Notes: generated by a model not told the origin, from the sequence alone. 42,746 nucleotides of DNA from an uncultured Christensenella sp. (GCA_910586245.1 CAJUFY010000009.1:1-42746), one strand, 5' to 3'. Counted from the stretch's first letter, positions 21,140-30,092 are shown. Program-made: numbers and translations.

Positions 21140-21685
21140 ATGAAAGCTACGGGAATCGTGAGAAGAATCGACGAACTCGGCAGAGTGGTAATTCCCAAAG
21201 AAATCAGACGCACGCTGCGCATCCGCGAGGGGGATCCGCTGGAACTCTTTACCGACCGCGACGAGCTGATGCTCAAAAAGTATTCGCCGATCGCTTCGGT
21301 CGAACGGTTTGCGGAAGGCACGGCGAAATCGCTCAACGAACAGAGCGGCTGCCTTGCCGCGATCTGCGATACCGATTCCGTACTCAGCGCGTACGGAACG
21401 GGCAAAAAATCGCTGCTCGGCAAAACGGTATCCGCAAAGATCGGCGAAGTAATGACTTCCCGCCGAAGCTATCTTGCCAACAAGGCGGAAAGCGGCGACG
21501 TGCTTCCCGTGACCGAAGATTCGGAAGGGGAGTTCACGGCGCAGATCGTCGTGCCGATCGTGGCGAACGGCGACTGTCTCGGCGCGGTGATTCTGCTCTC
21601 TTCGGAAGAGGGCGCGGTACTCGAATCTTCGGCGGTAAAGCTTGCCCGTCTTACGGCGGACATCATTGCCAACCAGTTCGAATAA
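21140..21685 (+). CDS. spoVT: Stage V sporulation protein T (AbrB-like regulator)
   Basis: 181 residues. The N-terminal AbrB swapped-hairpin DNA-binding domain is plain (MKATGIVRRIDELGRVVIPK and the following EIRRTLRIREGDPLELF, residues 1-43), and the C-terminal part (about 60-180) fits the GAF-like domain of SpoVT. SpoVT tunes SigG-dependent forespore genes. The start at 21140 matches the family N-terminus and has CGGAGGA ahead. An in-frame ATG at 21044, with GGAGAG ahead, would add 32 residues and is a possible alternative product. It is followed by yabM- and yabN-like genes, the B. subtilis order. Non-sporulating Clostridia may also keep spoVT. Confidence 0.92.
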   Translation: MKATGIVRRIDELGRVVIPKEIRRTLRIREGDPLELFTDRDELMLKKYSPIASVERFAEGTAKSLNEQSGCLAAICDTDSVLSAYGTGKKSLLGKTVSAKIGEVMTSRRSYLANKAESGDVLPVTEDSEGEFTAQIVVPIVANGDCLGAVILLSSEEGAVLESSAVKLARLTADIIANQFE

Positions 21686-21706
21686 GCGGATTGCGGACAT
21701 GCTACG

Positions 21707-21724
21707 GTCAGGCGACCGCCTGAC
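21707..21724 (+). promoter_or_regulatory. Hairpin in place of a ribosome site before the flippase gene
   Basis: GTCAGGC (21707-21713) pairs with GCCTGAC (21718-21724) around GACC, ending six bases before ATG 21731. No Shine-Dalgarno sequence is visible. It may affect translation or mark coupling to spoVT. Confidence 0.5.
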
Positions 21725-21730
21725 TACATA

Positions 21731-23164
21731 ATGAAGCACGGGAAATTTTTGAAAAACGTGGCGGTCATCTCCGCGGGCGGGCTTGCCGCAAAGGCGCTCG
21801 GCGCGCTGTACCGCATTCCCCTCGTGGGGCTTTTGGGAGGGTACGGAATCGGTTTGTATCAGATGGCGTACCCGCTTTTTTGCGTCGTGCTCACGTTTTC
21901 TTCGGCGGGCATTCCCTCGGCGTTTTCCCGTATCATTGCAAAGGAAACCGCCGAAGGCAGGCAGAGCGGGGAAACGGTAAAAACCGCTCTGAAAATGTTC
22001 GCGCTTCTGGGGCTGTGCGGAACTTTGCTCATGTGTCTGTTCGCGCCCTACATGAGCGGCTGGCAGGGGGAGGAAAATCTGTTGCCCTGCTATCTCGCGC
22101 TGGCGCCGTCGGTATTTTTCGTTTCGCTCATCGCCGTGTTCCGCGGCTATTTTCAGGGCAAAAACGACATGCTCCCCACGGCGTGTTCGGAAGTCGTCGA
22201 ACAGATTTTCAAGGCGGGCGCGGGGTTGTTTTTCGCAATAAGGTTTTCCGCCGAGCCCGCGCGCGCAGTCATGTATACGTTGCTTGCGGTCACGGTAAGC
22301 GAAGCCGCCGCGGCGATATATCTGTATGCTCGTTACCGCGGCGAACCGCGCAGGAAAAGCCTTTGCGCGTTCCGTCCTTCCGGCGGCGAAATTCTGCATT
22401 CTGCGTTTCCCGTAATGGTGAGCGCCGCGTTGCTCCCCCTTTCGCAGACGGTAGACAGCGTGCTCATCGTCCGTTTGCTTTCGGGATACAGTACGCGAGC
22501 GGTCTCTTTATACGGGCTGTTTACGGGGGGCGCGGTGGCGCTCGTCAATCTTCCCGCTTCGCTGTGTTACGGGCTTGCGGCGGCTTCCGTTCCCGCCGTT
22601 TCCGCGTGCTTTGCGCGCGGGGAAGAGGAGGAGGGGCGCACCCGCGCGATGTACGCGCTCGTTCTTACCTTGGCGCTTGCTTTGCCCTGCGCGCTCGGTT
22701 TGTTTTTCTTTGCCCGCCCGATTACGGCGATTCTGTATTCGTCGCTGAATGCGGAAGACGCCGCGCTGCTCGTACGGCTCATTCGGCTTTCCTCCGTTTC
22801 GGCGGTGACGCTTGCGGGCGTGGATACGCTCGCGGCGTGTCTTACGGGCATGGACCGCGCCAAATACGCTGCGTTTTCCATGCTGCTTGCCGTGCTCGTC
22901 AAGTTTGCGCTGCAATGGCTGCTCGTGAGCAATCCCGCGCTCTCCGTCGGTGGGGCGGCAATCGCCTCCAACGCGTGTTATCTGGTTGCTTTTTCCCTCG
23001 ATTTGTTTTATACTGTAAGACGAACGAAAAAAAGCAAGAGGGCGAAACATGATCACGATCGTCGGTTTGGGAACGGAAAAAGGAGATTTAACGCGGCGCG
23101 GAGAAGAGGCGATCCGGAGGGCGGACAAAGTATTGCTCCGCACGGCGAAGCTTCCGTCCGCTGA
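21731..23164 (+). CDS. YabM/SpoVB-like MOP-superfamily flippase
   Basis: 477 residues as read, with about 12-14 membrane helices. The N-terminus FLKNVAVISAGGLAAKALGALYRIPLVGLLGG and the loop VFRGYFQGKNDMLPTACSEVVEQ are typical of SpoVB/MurJ-like lipid-linked oligosaccharide flippases. It lies between spoVT and yabN as in B. subtilis. The last 39 residues (after KKSKRAKHD) are hydrophilic, unlike a family tail, and overlap yabN by 116 bases. One more A in the seven-A run at 23027-23033 would give the ending KKKQEGET with its TGA overlapping the yabN ATG. So the real protein probably ends near 23052, and the long overlap reflects slippage, mutation or sequencing error. Confidence 0.88.
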   Translation: MKHGKFLKNVAVISAGGLAAKALGALYRIPLVGLLGGYGIGLYQMAYPLFCVVLTFSSAGIPSAFSRIIAKETAEGRQSGETVKTALKMFALLGLCGTLLMCLFAPYMSGWQGEENLLPCYLALAPSVFFVSLIAVFRGYFQGKNDMLPTACSEVVEQIFKAGAGLFFAIRFSAEPARAVMYTLLAVTVSEAAAAIYLYARYRGEPRRKSLCAFRPSGGEILHSAFPVMVSAALLPLSQTVDSVLIVRLLSGYSTRAVSLYGLFTGGAVALVNLPASLCYGLAAASVPAVSACFARGEEEEGRTRAMYALVLTLALALPCALGLFFFARPITAILYSSLNAEDAALLVRLIRLSSVSAVTLAGVDTLAACLTGMDRAKYAAFSMLLAVLVKFALQWLLVSNPALSVGGAAIASNACYLVAFSLDLFYTVRRTKKSKRAKHDHDRRFGNGKRRFNAARRRGDPEGGQSIAPHGEASVR

Positions 23165-24458
23165 GAGCGTAACGCAAGCGGGGATTCCCTTCGAATCGCT
23201 CGACGGCTTGTACGAAAAGAGCCGCAGTTGGGATACGTTTACGCGCAACGCCGTGCGTGAAATCAAGGCGCGGGCAAAGGGCGTGAATCTTTGCTATTGC
23301 GTCGACGGCGGCGTTTGCGAGGATCGCGTGGCGGGCATTCTGCTTGCGGAGGGTGCGGAAGCGATCGAAGGCGCGTGCAAGAGTACTACGGCGGCGGCAA
23401 AAGCAGGCGTTACCTGCGCGTTTGCCGCCATTTCGGCTTACGAGGTCGGCGAACGAAAATTAACGCTTCCCCTCGTCGTGTACGATATCGACGACCGCAT
23501 GCTCATGAGCGACGTAAAATTGATTTTAACCGAACGGTTCGGCGACGGCGCGCCCGCGTGTTTCGTTTCGGGCGGCACGGCAAAGCGGATTTTGCTTTGC
23601 GAAGCGGATCGGCAGAACGATTACGGCGAACGCACCGCGCTCGTCGTGTACGACGCGCCGCTGTTGGAACGCAAACGCTTCGACCTCGAAGATTTCATGG
23701 AAATTTTGCGCCGTCTGCGCGCGCCCGACGGCTGTCCTTGGGACAGGGTGCAGACGCACGAAAGCATTCGCATCAACGCGATCGAAGAAACGTACGAACT
23801 GGTGGACGCAATCGATTGCGACGATCCCGAAAAGATGTGCGAAGAGGCGGGCGACGTGATCATGCAGGCGGCGTTTCATACGCTGATCGAAGAGGAGCGG
23901 GGCAACTTCACGCTGACGGACGTGCTCAGCGGCGTGTGCGAAAAACTCATTACCCGCCACACGCACGTGTTCGGGCAGGACAAGGCGGCGGGCGCGGACG
24001 GCGCGCTCTCTGTCTGGGAAAAGAACAAGATGACCGAAAAGCACCAGCAGACCTATTCGGATGCGGTGAACGACGTGCCGCAGTGTTTCCCCGCATTGCT
24101 TCGCGCGCAGAAAATCTGCAAGCGCATGTCGAAAGGGGGCTGGAATGGCGACGGCTGGGAAGCGCTTGAAAATAAACTTTCGAAAGGGCTGAAAGCGTTG
24201 CGCGCCGCGCAGGAACGGGGGGATCGGAAGCGGATTGCGGAAGAACTCGGCAGCGTGCTTATGACGGTTGTGCGGCTTGCGCGTTTGCTCGGCGCGGATG
24301 CGGAACAGGCTCTGCTCGACGCCGTGAAAAAAGCAACGGCGCGCTTCAACGCCTGGGAAGAACTCGTGCTTGCCGACGGCAAAGACGGCAACGCGCTTTC
24401 GCCCGAAGAGCGGCAGTTTTATTACGAAAAGGCGAAAGAACATGTTTCCGAAAGTTGA
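23049..24458 (+). CDS. yabN: YabN: tetrapyrrole methylase-like / MazG nucleotide pyrophosphohydrolase fusion
   Basis: 469 residues in two domains. Residues 1 to about 215 form a tetrapyrrole (corrin/porphyrin) methylase-like domain: it starts MITIVGLGTEKGDLT and keeps the fold, although the usual glycine-rich SAM motif looks altered (CYCVDGGVCEDR). From about 218 on is MazG: RRLRAPDGCPWDRVQTHESI, EETYELVDAI, EEAGDVIMQAAFH (the E-ExxD metal site) and WEKNK. MazG hydrolyses nucleoside triphosphates to monophosphates and pyrophosphate, cleaning the nucleotide pool. AGAGGG precedes ATG 23049. It overlaps dus by 17 bases. In B. subtilis yabN follows yabM, the same order as here. Confidence 0.93.
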   Translation: MITIVGLGTEKGDLTRRGEEAIRRADKVLLRTAKLPSAESVTQAGIPFESLDGLYEKSRSWDTFTRNAVREIKARAKGVNLCYCVDGGVCEDRVAGILLAEGAEAIEGACKSTTAAAKAGVTCAFAAISAYEVGERKLTLPLVVYDIDDRMLMSDVKLILTERFGDGAPACFVSGGTAKRILLCEADRQNDYGERTALVVYDAPLLERKRFDLEDFMEILRRLRAPDGCPWDRVQTHESIRINAIEETYELVDAIDCDDPEKMCEEAGDVIMQAAFHTLIEEERGNFTLTDVLSGVCEKLITRHTHVFGQDKAAGADGALSVWEKNKMTEKHQQTYSDAVNDVPQCFPALLRAQKICKRMSKGGWNGDGWEALENKLSKGLKALRAAQERGDRKRIAEELGSVLMTVVRLARLLGADAEQALLDAVKKATARFNAWEELVLADGKDGNALSPEERQFYYEKAKEHVSES

Positions 24459-25383
24459 AATTGCGGGCATGGTGTGCCCGAATAACGTATTTCTGGCGCC
24501 GCTTGCGGGATATACGAATTACCCGTTCCGCGAACTGTGCCGTCGTTTGGGCGCAGGGCTGACGTTTACCGAAATGGTGAGCTGCAAGGGGCTTTTGTAC
24601 GGCAGCGAGGAAACGAAGAAACTCTTGTACTGCGGAAGCGAATCGCCGAAGGCGGCGCAGATCTTCGGGAACGATCCCGCAATCATGCGCGCGGCGTGCG
24701 AGGGAGAGGCGCTCGCGCCGTTTGATCTCATCGATATCAATATGGGCTGTCCGATGCCCAAAATCGTAAAAAACGGCGAGGGGAGCGCGCTCATGGAAAA
24801 TCTTCCGCTTGCCGAAAAAGTGATCGCGGAATGCGCGAAGAGCGGAAAGCGGATTTCCGTCAAATTCCGCACGGGCATTGCGGAAGCGCATAAGTTTACG
24901 GCAGAGTTTGCGAAGCTGTGCGAGGGGGCGGGCGCCTGCATGATAACGGTGCACGGCAGAACGCGCGAAAAGATTTACGCGGGCGCGCCCGACTGCCGCG
25001 AAATCGCCGCGGCGAAGAACGCCGTGCAAATTCCCGTGATCGCAAACGGCGGAATCTGGTCTGCGCGCGAAGCGGAGGAAATGCTCGACCGCACGGGCGC
25101 CGACGGGGTGATGATCGCGCGCGCGGCGCTCTACCGCCCGCAGATTTTTGCGGACTGCGCTGGCATCGAAACGCCTCCGATCAAAGATTTGTTCCTGCGG
25201 CAATTGCGCGAAACGCAGGCGTTGCTCGGCGAACGGTTTGCGCTCGTGTTTATGCGCAAAATGGCGGCGTTTTACGTGAAAGGGAAAACGGGCGCAACGG
25301 AATCGAAGCGGAAGTTTTTTTCGGCGCAGACGGTGGCGGAGGTTGCCGCGCTTGCCGAAGAAGCGTTTAAGGAAGACGCTTAA
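24442..25383 (+). CDS. dus: tRNA-dihydrouridine synthase (DUS)
   Basis: 313 residues. An FMN/NADPH enzyme that reduces uridines in tRNA D-loops. NVFLAPLAGYTNYPFRELC is the N-terminal FMN-binding motif, INMGCPMPKIVKNGEGSALM contains the catalytic Cys (about residue 98), VKFRTGI the Lys, TVHGRTREKIYAG the His, and IANGGIWSAREAEEM the FMN phosphate loop. The C-terminal helical tRNA-binding domain follows. The start ATG 24442 is inside the end of yabN. An earlier ATG (24370) adds no family sequence. A strong terminator follows. The subtype (DusB-like) is likely but not certain. Confidence 0.93.
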   Translation: MFPKVEIAGMVCPNNVFLAPLAGYTNYPFRELCRRLGAGLTFTEMVSCKGLLYGSEETKKLLYCGSESPKAAQIFGNDPAIMRAACEGEALAPFDLIDINMGCPMPKIVKNGEGSALMENLPLAEKVIAECAKSGKRISVKFRTGIAEAHKFTAEFAKLCEGAGACMITVHGRTREKIYAGAPDCREIAAAKNAVQIPVIANGGIWSAREAEEMLDRTGADGVMIARAALYRPQIFADCAGIETPPIKDLFLRQLRETQALLGERFALVFMRKMAAFYVKGKTGATESKRKFFSAQTVAEVAALAEEAFKEDA

Positions 25384-25400
25384 ATGATTCGGAATATCTT

Positions 25401-25434
25401 AACGGCGCGTACGGCAAAATACGCGCCGTTTTTT
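25401..25434 (+). terminator. Rho-independent terminator after dus
   Basis: AACGGCGCGTA (25401-25411) pairs with TACGCGCCGTT (25420-25430) and a T run follows. It separates the spoVT-dus cluster from gyrBA. Confidence 0.9.
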
Positions 25435-25466
25435 GCGTTTTTTGCAAGGAAATCATAAAAATCCGC

Positions 25467-25495
25467 TGTACATTTTTTGTCGTCTGTGGTATAAT
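25467..25495 (+). promoter_or_regulatory. sigma-A promoter of gyrBA
   Basis: TGTACA (25467-25472), a 17-bp spacer and a perfect TATAAT (25490-25495) with a TGG extension. The predicted start is about 25502. Confidence 0.75.
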
Positions 25496-25512
25496 AAACC
25501 TATATATTTTGT

Positions 25513-25536
25513 CGTGCGCGCACGCGCGTGCGCGTG
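25513..25536. promoter_or_regulatory. Alternating pyrimidine-purine tract in the gyrB leader
   Basis: 24 bases made only of CG, TG and CA steps in strict alternation, including a perfect 18-bp palindrome (25517-25534). Such tracts form Z-DNA or cruciforms under negative supercoiling. In RNA the palindrome folds into a hairpin that touches the GGAGG site (25536-25540). It lies just after the predicted start of the gyrase operon, so supercoil-sensitive control is conceivable. Confidence 0.6.
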
Positions 25537-25544
25537 GAGGTAAT

Positions 25545-27458
25545 ATGGCGGAAAAAGTAGAGGGCGTTTACGGCGCGGAACAAATTCAGGTTCTCGACGG
25601 GTTGGAACACATCCGTAAGCGTCCCGGCATGTATATCAGCTCGACGGACGAGCGCGGACTGCACCACCTCGTAAGCGAGGTCGTGGATAACTCGATCGAC
25701 GAAGCTTTGGCGGGCTATTGTACGCACATCGAAGTCACCGTGAACAAAGACGGCTCCTGCACGGTCGAAGACAACGGGCGCGGCATTCCCACGGCGATTC
25801 ACCCCAAAGAGGGCGTTTCGACGGTGGAAGTCGTTTTCACCAAAGTCAACGCGGGCGGAAAGTTCGGCGGCGATTCGGGCTATAAAGTTTCGAGCGGTTT
25901 GCACGGCGTGGGCGTGAAGGCGGTGAACGCGCTTTCGGAATGGCTGGAAGCGGAAGTGTCGCAAAACGGCCACGTATACAAACAGGTTTACAACCGCGGC
26001 GTGCCGCAGCGCGCTTTGCAGATCGTCGGCGATACCGATCGCACGGGCACGAAAGTCACTTTCTTCCCCGACGCGGAAATCTTCGAAACCATCGTCTTTA
26101 AATACGAAACGCTCAAAGTGCGGCTCAAAGAGCTTGCGTTCCTCAACAAGGGGCTTACGATCACCCTTACCGATCTGCGCGGCGAAAGCGAACGGCGCGA
26201 CAGTTTCTGCTACGAGGGCGGTATCCGCGAACTCGTCGAGGAAATCAACAAGGGCAATCAGACGCTTTTCCCCGAACCGCTTTATTTCGAGGCGCAGGAG
26301 GGAACGACGGTCTGCGAAATTGCCTTGCAATATAACGAGAGCTATAACGAAGTCATCTATTCGTACGCAAATAACGTAAACACGATCGACGGCGGCACGC
26401 ACATCGACGGGTTGAAACTCGCGCTCACCAAAGTGATCAACGACGCGGGCAAACGGCTCAACGTGTTGAAGGAGAGCGACAAACTTACGGGCGAGGACGT
26501 GCGCGAGGGAATTACGGCGGTCGTTTCGGTAAAACTCGAAAACGCGCAGTTCGAATCGCAGACGAAGGACAAACTCAACAACAGTTTCATTCGCCCTTTC
26601 GTGAGCAAGTGCGTATCCGAACGCTTCGGCACGTACATCGAAGAACATCCCGCCGAGGCGCGCGAGCTGGTGCTCCGTTGCATTACGGCGCAAAAGGCGC
26701 GCGACGCGGCGCGCAGCGCGCGCGAACTTACCCGCCGCAAGGGAATTCTGGAAAGCACCACTCTCCCCGGTAAACTTGCCGACTGTTCGGACAAGCGTTC
26801 CGAACTCTGCGAAATTTACATCGTAGAGGGCGACTCGGCAGGCGGAACCGCAAAGCAGGGACGGGACAGAAGATTCCAGGCGATCCTTCCGCTCCGCGGT
26901 AAAATACTTAACGTGGAAAAAGTACGGCTCAACCGCGTGCTCGAAAACAACGAAATCAAGGCGATGATCACGGCGTTCGGCTGCGGCATTCTCGACGATT
27001 TCGACGAGAGCAAACTCCGTTACGACCGCATCATTTCCATGACGGATGCCGACGTAGACGGCGCGCACATCCGTATCCTTTTGCTCACCTTCCTGTTCCG
27101 TTATATGCGTCCGCTCATCGAACACGGGCACGTATACTCCGCCATGCCCCCCTTGTACAAGGCGAGCGTGAAGGGCAAAGAGGACGTGTACCTCTATTCC
27201 GAGGAAGAAAAAGTCGCCTACGACGCGCTGAACAATAACAAGGTGGAATACCAACGCTACAAAGGTCTGGGCGAAATGAGTACCGAACAGCTGTGGGAAA
27301 CCACCATGAATCCCGCGACGCGCACCCTCATCAAAGTGCGCATGCAGGACGCGGTGGAAGCGGACAAAATGTTTACCATTCTCATGGGCGAAAGCCCCGC
27401 GCTGCGCCGTCAGTTCATCGAAGAGAACGCGACGCTCGTAAAAGATTTAGACGTATAA
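25545..27458 (+). CDS. gyrB: DNA gyrase subunit B
   Basis: 637 residues. The ATPase subunit of the type IIA topoisomerase that introduces negative supercoils. The GHKL domain shows EVVDNSIDEALAG, the DNGRGIP motif and the GLHGVGVKAVNAL lid region. The transducer lysine lies in the QTKDKL segment. The TOPRIM domain has EGDSAGGTAKQGRDRRFQAI and DADVDGAHI, with PLRGKILNVEK between. The C-terminus YKGLGEM ... LMGESPALRRQFIEENA is typical. Pairing with a GyrA that has the supercoiling-type C-terminus argues against ParE. ATG 25545 with GGAGG four bases ahead is preferred over an in-frame start at 25509. gyrA follows after 13 bases. Confidence 0.97.
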   Translation: MAEKVEGVYGAEQIQVLDGLEHIRKRPGMYISSTDERGLHHLVSEVVDNSIDEALAGYCTHIEVTVNKDGSCTVEDNGRGIPTAIHPKEGVSTVEVVFTKVNAGGKFGGDSGYKVSSGLHGVGVKAVNALSEWLEAEVSQNGHVYKQVYNRGVPQRALQIVGDTDRTGTKVTFFPDAEIFETIVFKYETLKVRLKELAFLNKGLTITLTDLRGESERRDSFCYEGGIRELVEEINKGNQTLFPEPLYFEAQEGTTVCEIALQYNESYNEVIYSYANNVNTIDGGTHIDGLKLALTKVINDAGKRLNVLKESDKLTGEDVREGITAVVSVKLENAQFESQTKDKLNNSFIRPFVSKCVSERFGTYIEEHPAEARELVLRCITAQKARDAARSARELTRRKGILESTTLPGKLADCSDKRSELCEIYIVEGDSAGGTAKQGRDRRFQAILPLRGKILNVEKVRLNRVLENNEIKAMITAFGCGILDDFDESKLRYDRIISMTDADVDGAHIRILLLTFLFRYMRPLIEHGHVYSAMPPLYKASVKGKEDVYLYSEEEKVAYDALNNNKVEYQRYKGLGEMSTEQLWETTMNPATRTLIKVRMQDAVEADKMFTILMGESPALRRQFIEENATLVKDLDV

Positions 27459-27471
27459 GGAGGATTCGGCA

Positions 27472-30087
27472 ATGGCGAAAAAAGAAACGAGCCCCGAGCT
27501 CACCGAAGAATTTAAGAAAACGCTTGCAATGACCAAAATCCTCGACGTAGAGGTAAACGACGAATTAAAGAAGTCCTTCATCTCGTATGCAATGGCGGTC
27601 AACAAATCGCGCGCCATTCCCGACGTGCGCGACGGATTAAAGCCCGTTCACCGCAGAATTTTATTCGCGATGCACGAAATGGGTCTGTACAACGAAAAGG
27701 CGTACCGCAAGTGCGCGCGTATCGTCGGCGACGTTTTGGGTAAATATCACCCGCACGGCGACTCCTCGGTCTACGACGCGCTCGTGCGTTTGGCGCAGGA
27801 CTTTTCGATCAACTTCCCGCTTGTAGACGGGCACGGTAACTTCGGTTCGGTGGACGGCGATCCGCCCGCGGCAATGCGTTATACCGAAGCGCGTCTGACG
27901 AAGCTGGCGGCGGAAATGTTGCGCGATCTCGATAAAGAGACGGTGGATTTCTTCCCCAACTTCGACGGCAACGAAACGGAGCCCGCCGTTCTTCCGGCGC
28001 GTTTCCCCAACCTGCTCGTAAACGGTTCGGATGGGATCGCCGTCGGTATGGCGACGAACATCCCGCCCCACAACCTTGCCGAAGTGATCGACGGCACGAT
28101 CGCCATGATCGACAATCCCGAAATTTCGGTGGACGAACTCATGGCGTACGTTCCCGCGCCCGATTTCCCTACGGGCGGAATCATCATGGGCAGAAGCGGA
28201 ATCCGCAAGGCGTACCGCACGGGGCAGGGCAGTATCGTGATCCGCTCCAAATGCGAGATCGAAGAACACGGCACGGGCGGAAACGTGCGTTCCCGCATCG
28301 TGGTTACGGAAATCCCTTATCAGGTCAACAAAGCGCAGCTCATCGAAACGATCGCGAACATGGTACGCGACAAACGGCTGGAAGGCATTTCGGATATCCG
28401 CGAAGAATCGGGCAGAGAGGGCTTGCGCATCGTCATCGAATGCAAGAAGGACGCCAACGCGCAGGTCGTTTTGAATTCGCTGTACAAGCACACCAACCTG
28501 CAGATTTCCGACGGGATCATTCTGCTTGCGCTCGTCGAAAACGGTACCGAACCCAAGGTGCTCAATCTGCGCGAAATCTTGACGCATTATCTGGCGCACC
28601 AAAAAGAAATCATCGTGCGCCGCACCCGCTTCGAACTGCAAAAGACGGAAGAACGCGCGCACATCATCGAAGGGCTCGTGCTCGCGCTTGCGAATATTGA
28701 TGAAGTAATCCGGATCATCAAAATTTCCAAAGACAAGGTGGAAGCGACCGCCAAACTCACGCAGGCGTTCGAACTTTCGGAAAAGCAGGCAAACGCGATT
28801 CTCGAAATGCGGTTGCAGCGGCTTACTTCGCTCGAAGTGGAAAAGCTCAAAGACGAACTCGAAGCGCTGCATGCGACGATCGCCGATTTGAAAGATATTC
28901 TCGCCAACGAATGGCGTGTGATGGAAATTATCAAAAACGACCTCATTGCCATTAAGGCAAAATATCCTTCCGAACGCAGGACGGAAATTTCCGTAGATTA
29001 CGGCGCAATCGAAGACGAGGATCTGATCGACGAAGAGGACGTCGTAATTTCGATGACGCACGGCGGATACATCAAACGCTATCCCGTCGCCGAATACCGC
29101 GCGCAACACCGCGGGGGCGTGGGAATTACCGCGCACCGTCCCAAAGAGGACGATTTCATCGAAGAGATGTTCGTCTGCTCCACGCATCAGCCGATTCTGC
29201 TGTTTTCGAACTTCGGGAAGGTGTATTCCATCAAGGGATACGAAATTCCCGAAGCCAACCGTACGGCGCGCGGGCGTGCGATCGTCAACATCGTGCAGCT
29301 TAACCCCGGCGAAAAAATCACCACGATTTTGCCCGTACTCGATAACGAGGAAGGCTATCTCGTGATGGCAACCAAGAACGGCGTGATCAAAAAGACGAAG
29401 AAAAAAGAATTCGACCGTATCATGCGCAGCGGCAAAATCGCGATCAAGATCAACGAAGACGACGAGCTGATTTCCGTGCATTTTGCAAAGGCGGGCGAAG
29501 AGATCATCGTGGCAAGCCGCTTCGGGAAATGTATCCGCTTCAAAGAAAGCGACGTCCGCCCGATGGGGCGGGATACCGTCGGCGTGCGCGCGATCCGTCT
29601 GCGCGGCGGAGACAGAGTCGTGGACATGCTGGTGCTTAAAGAGGGATTCGATATTCTTACCGTTTCCGAAAACGGTTACGGCAAACGCACCGATCCCGTC
29701 GATTACCGCCTGCAATCGCGCGGCGGCATGGGCATCAAGGCGGGCGTGTTCAACGAAAAGACGGGTCTGCTCGTGAACATGAAACTCGTGACCGACGAGA
29801 ACGACGTCATGCTCGTCACTTCGGCGGGAATCATCATTCGCATGCACGCCGAAACCATTTCGCAGATCGGCAGGAACACGCGCGGCGTGCGGCTGATGAA
29901 CGTGCGCGGCGGCGTCGTTGCAACGGTTGCCGTTACCGAAAAGGACGAGGAAGCGGAGGTCGCCGCGCCCGAAGAGACGGCGGCGGATCTTTCGCCGGAA
30001 GAGTTGGCTTCGCAGCCCGATCCCGAAGAAATCGAACAGACTGAAGAGATCGAAGAAGATACCCAATCGTTTTCCGAAGAAGAATAA
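27472..30087 (+). CDS. gyrA: DNA gyrase subunit A
   Basis: 871 residues. The DNA-cleaving subunit: the active-site tyrosine is in AAMRYTEARL (Tyr137) and the quinolone region reads YHPHGDSSVYD, with the wild-type Ser and Asp at the E. coli 83 and 87 positions (98 and 102 here), so no classic resistance change. The C-terminal beta-pinwheel carries the GyrA box as QHRGGVG and repeated RG-type blades (ARGRAIVN, VGVRAIRLRGGD, RGGMGIKAG, TRGVRLMNVRGG). The last 50 residues are acidic (EEDEE-like), a tail that may damp DNA wrapping. AAGGAGG precedes ATG 27472. It shares the gyrB transcript and ends at a strong terminator. Confidence 0.97.
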   Translation: MAKKETSPELTEEFKKTLAMTKILDVEVNDELKKSFISYAMAVNKSRAIPDVRDGLKPVHRRILFAMHEMGLYNEKAYRKCARIVGDVLGKYHPHGDSSVYDALVRLAQDFSINFPLVDGHGNFGSVDGDPPAAMRYTEARLTKLAAEMLRDLDKETVDFFPNFDGNETEPAVLPARFPNLLVNGSDGIAVGMATNIPPHNLAEVIDGTIAMIDNPEISVDELMAYVPAPDFPTGGIIMGRSGIRKAYRTGQGSIVIRSKCEIEEHGTGGNVRSRIVVTEIPYQVNKAQLIETIANMVRDKRLEGISDIREESGREGLRIVIECKKDANAQVVLNSLYKHTNLQISDGIILLALVENGTEPKVLNLREILTHYLAHQKEIIVRRTRFELQKTEERAHIIEGLVLALANIDEVIRIIKISKDKVEATAKLTQAFELSEKQANAILEMRLQRLTSLEVEKLKDELEALHATIADLKDILANEWRVMEIIKNDLIAIKAKYPSERRTEISVDYGAIEDEDLIDEEDVVISMTHGGYIKRYPVAEYRAQHRGGVGITAHRPKEDDFIEEMFVCSTHQPILLFSNFGKVYSIKGYEIPEANRTARGRAIVNIVQLNPGEKITTILPVLDNEEGYLVMATKNGVIKKTKKKEFDRIMRSGKIAIKINEDDELISVHFAKAGEEIIVASRFGKCIRFKESDVRPMGRDTVGVRAIRLRGGDRVVDMLVLKEGFDILTVSENGYGKRTDPVDYRLQSRGGMGIKAGVFNEKTGLLVNMKLVTDENDVMLVTSAGIIIRMHAETISQIGRNTRGVRLMNVRGGVVATVAVTEKDEEAEVAAPEETAADLSPEELASQPDPEEIEQTEEIEEDTQSFSEEE

Positions 30088-30092
30088 AAATC

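Noticed and set aside
20987..22399. A 470-codon reverse frame across spoVT and yabM
   Set aside because: Low-complexity, basic composition and full overlap with two recognised genes on the other strand.
27661..30066. An 801-codon open frame antisense to gyrA, and a 584-codon one antisense to gyrB (25500-27254)
   Set aside because: They mirror strongly coding genes, have no ribosome sites or family likeness, and arise from codon bias that avoids stops on the opposite strand.
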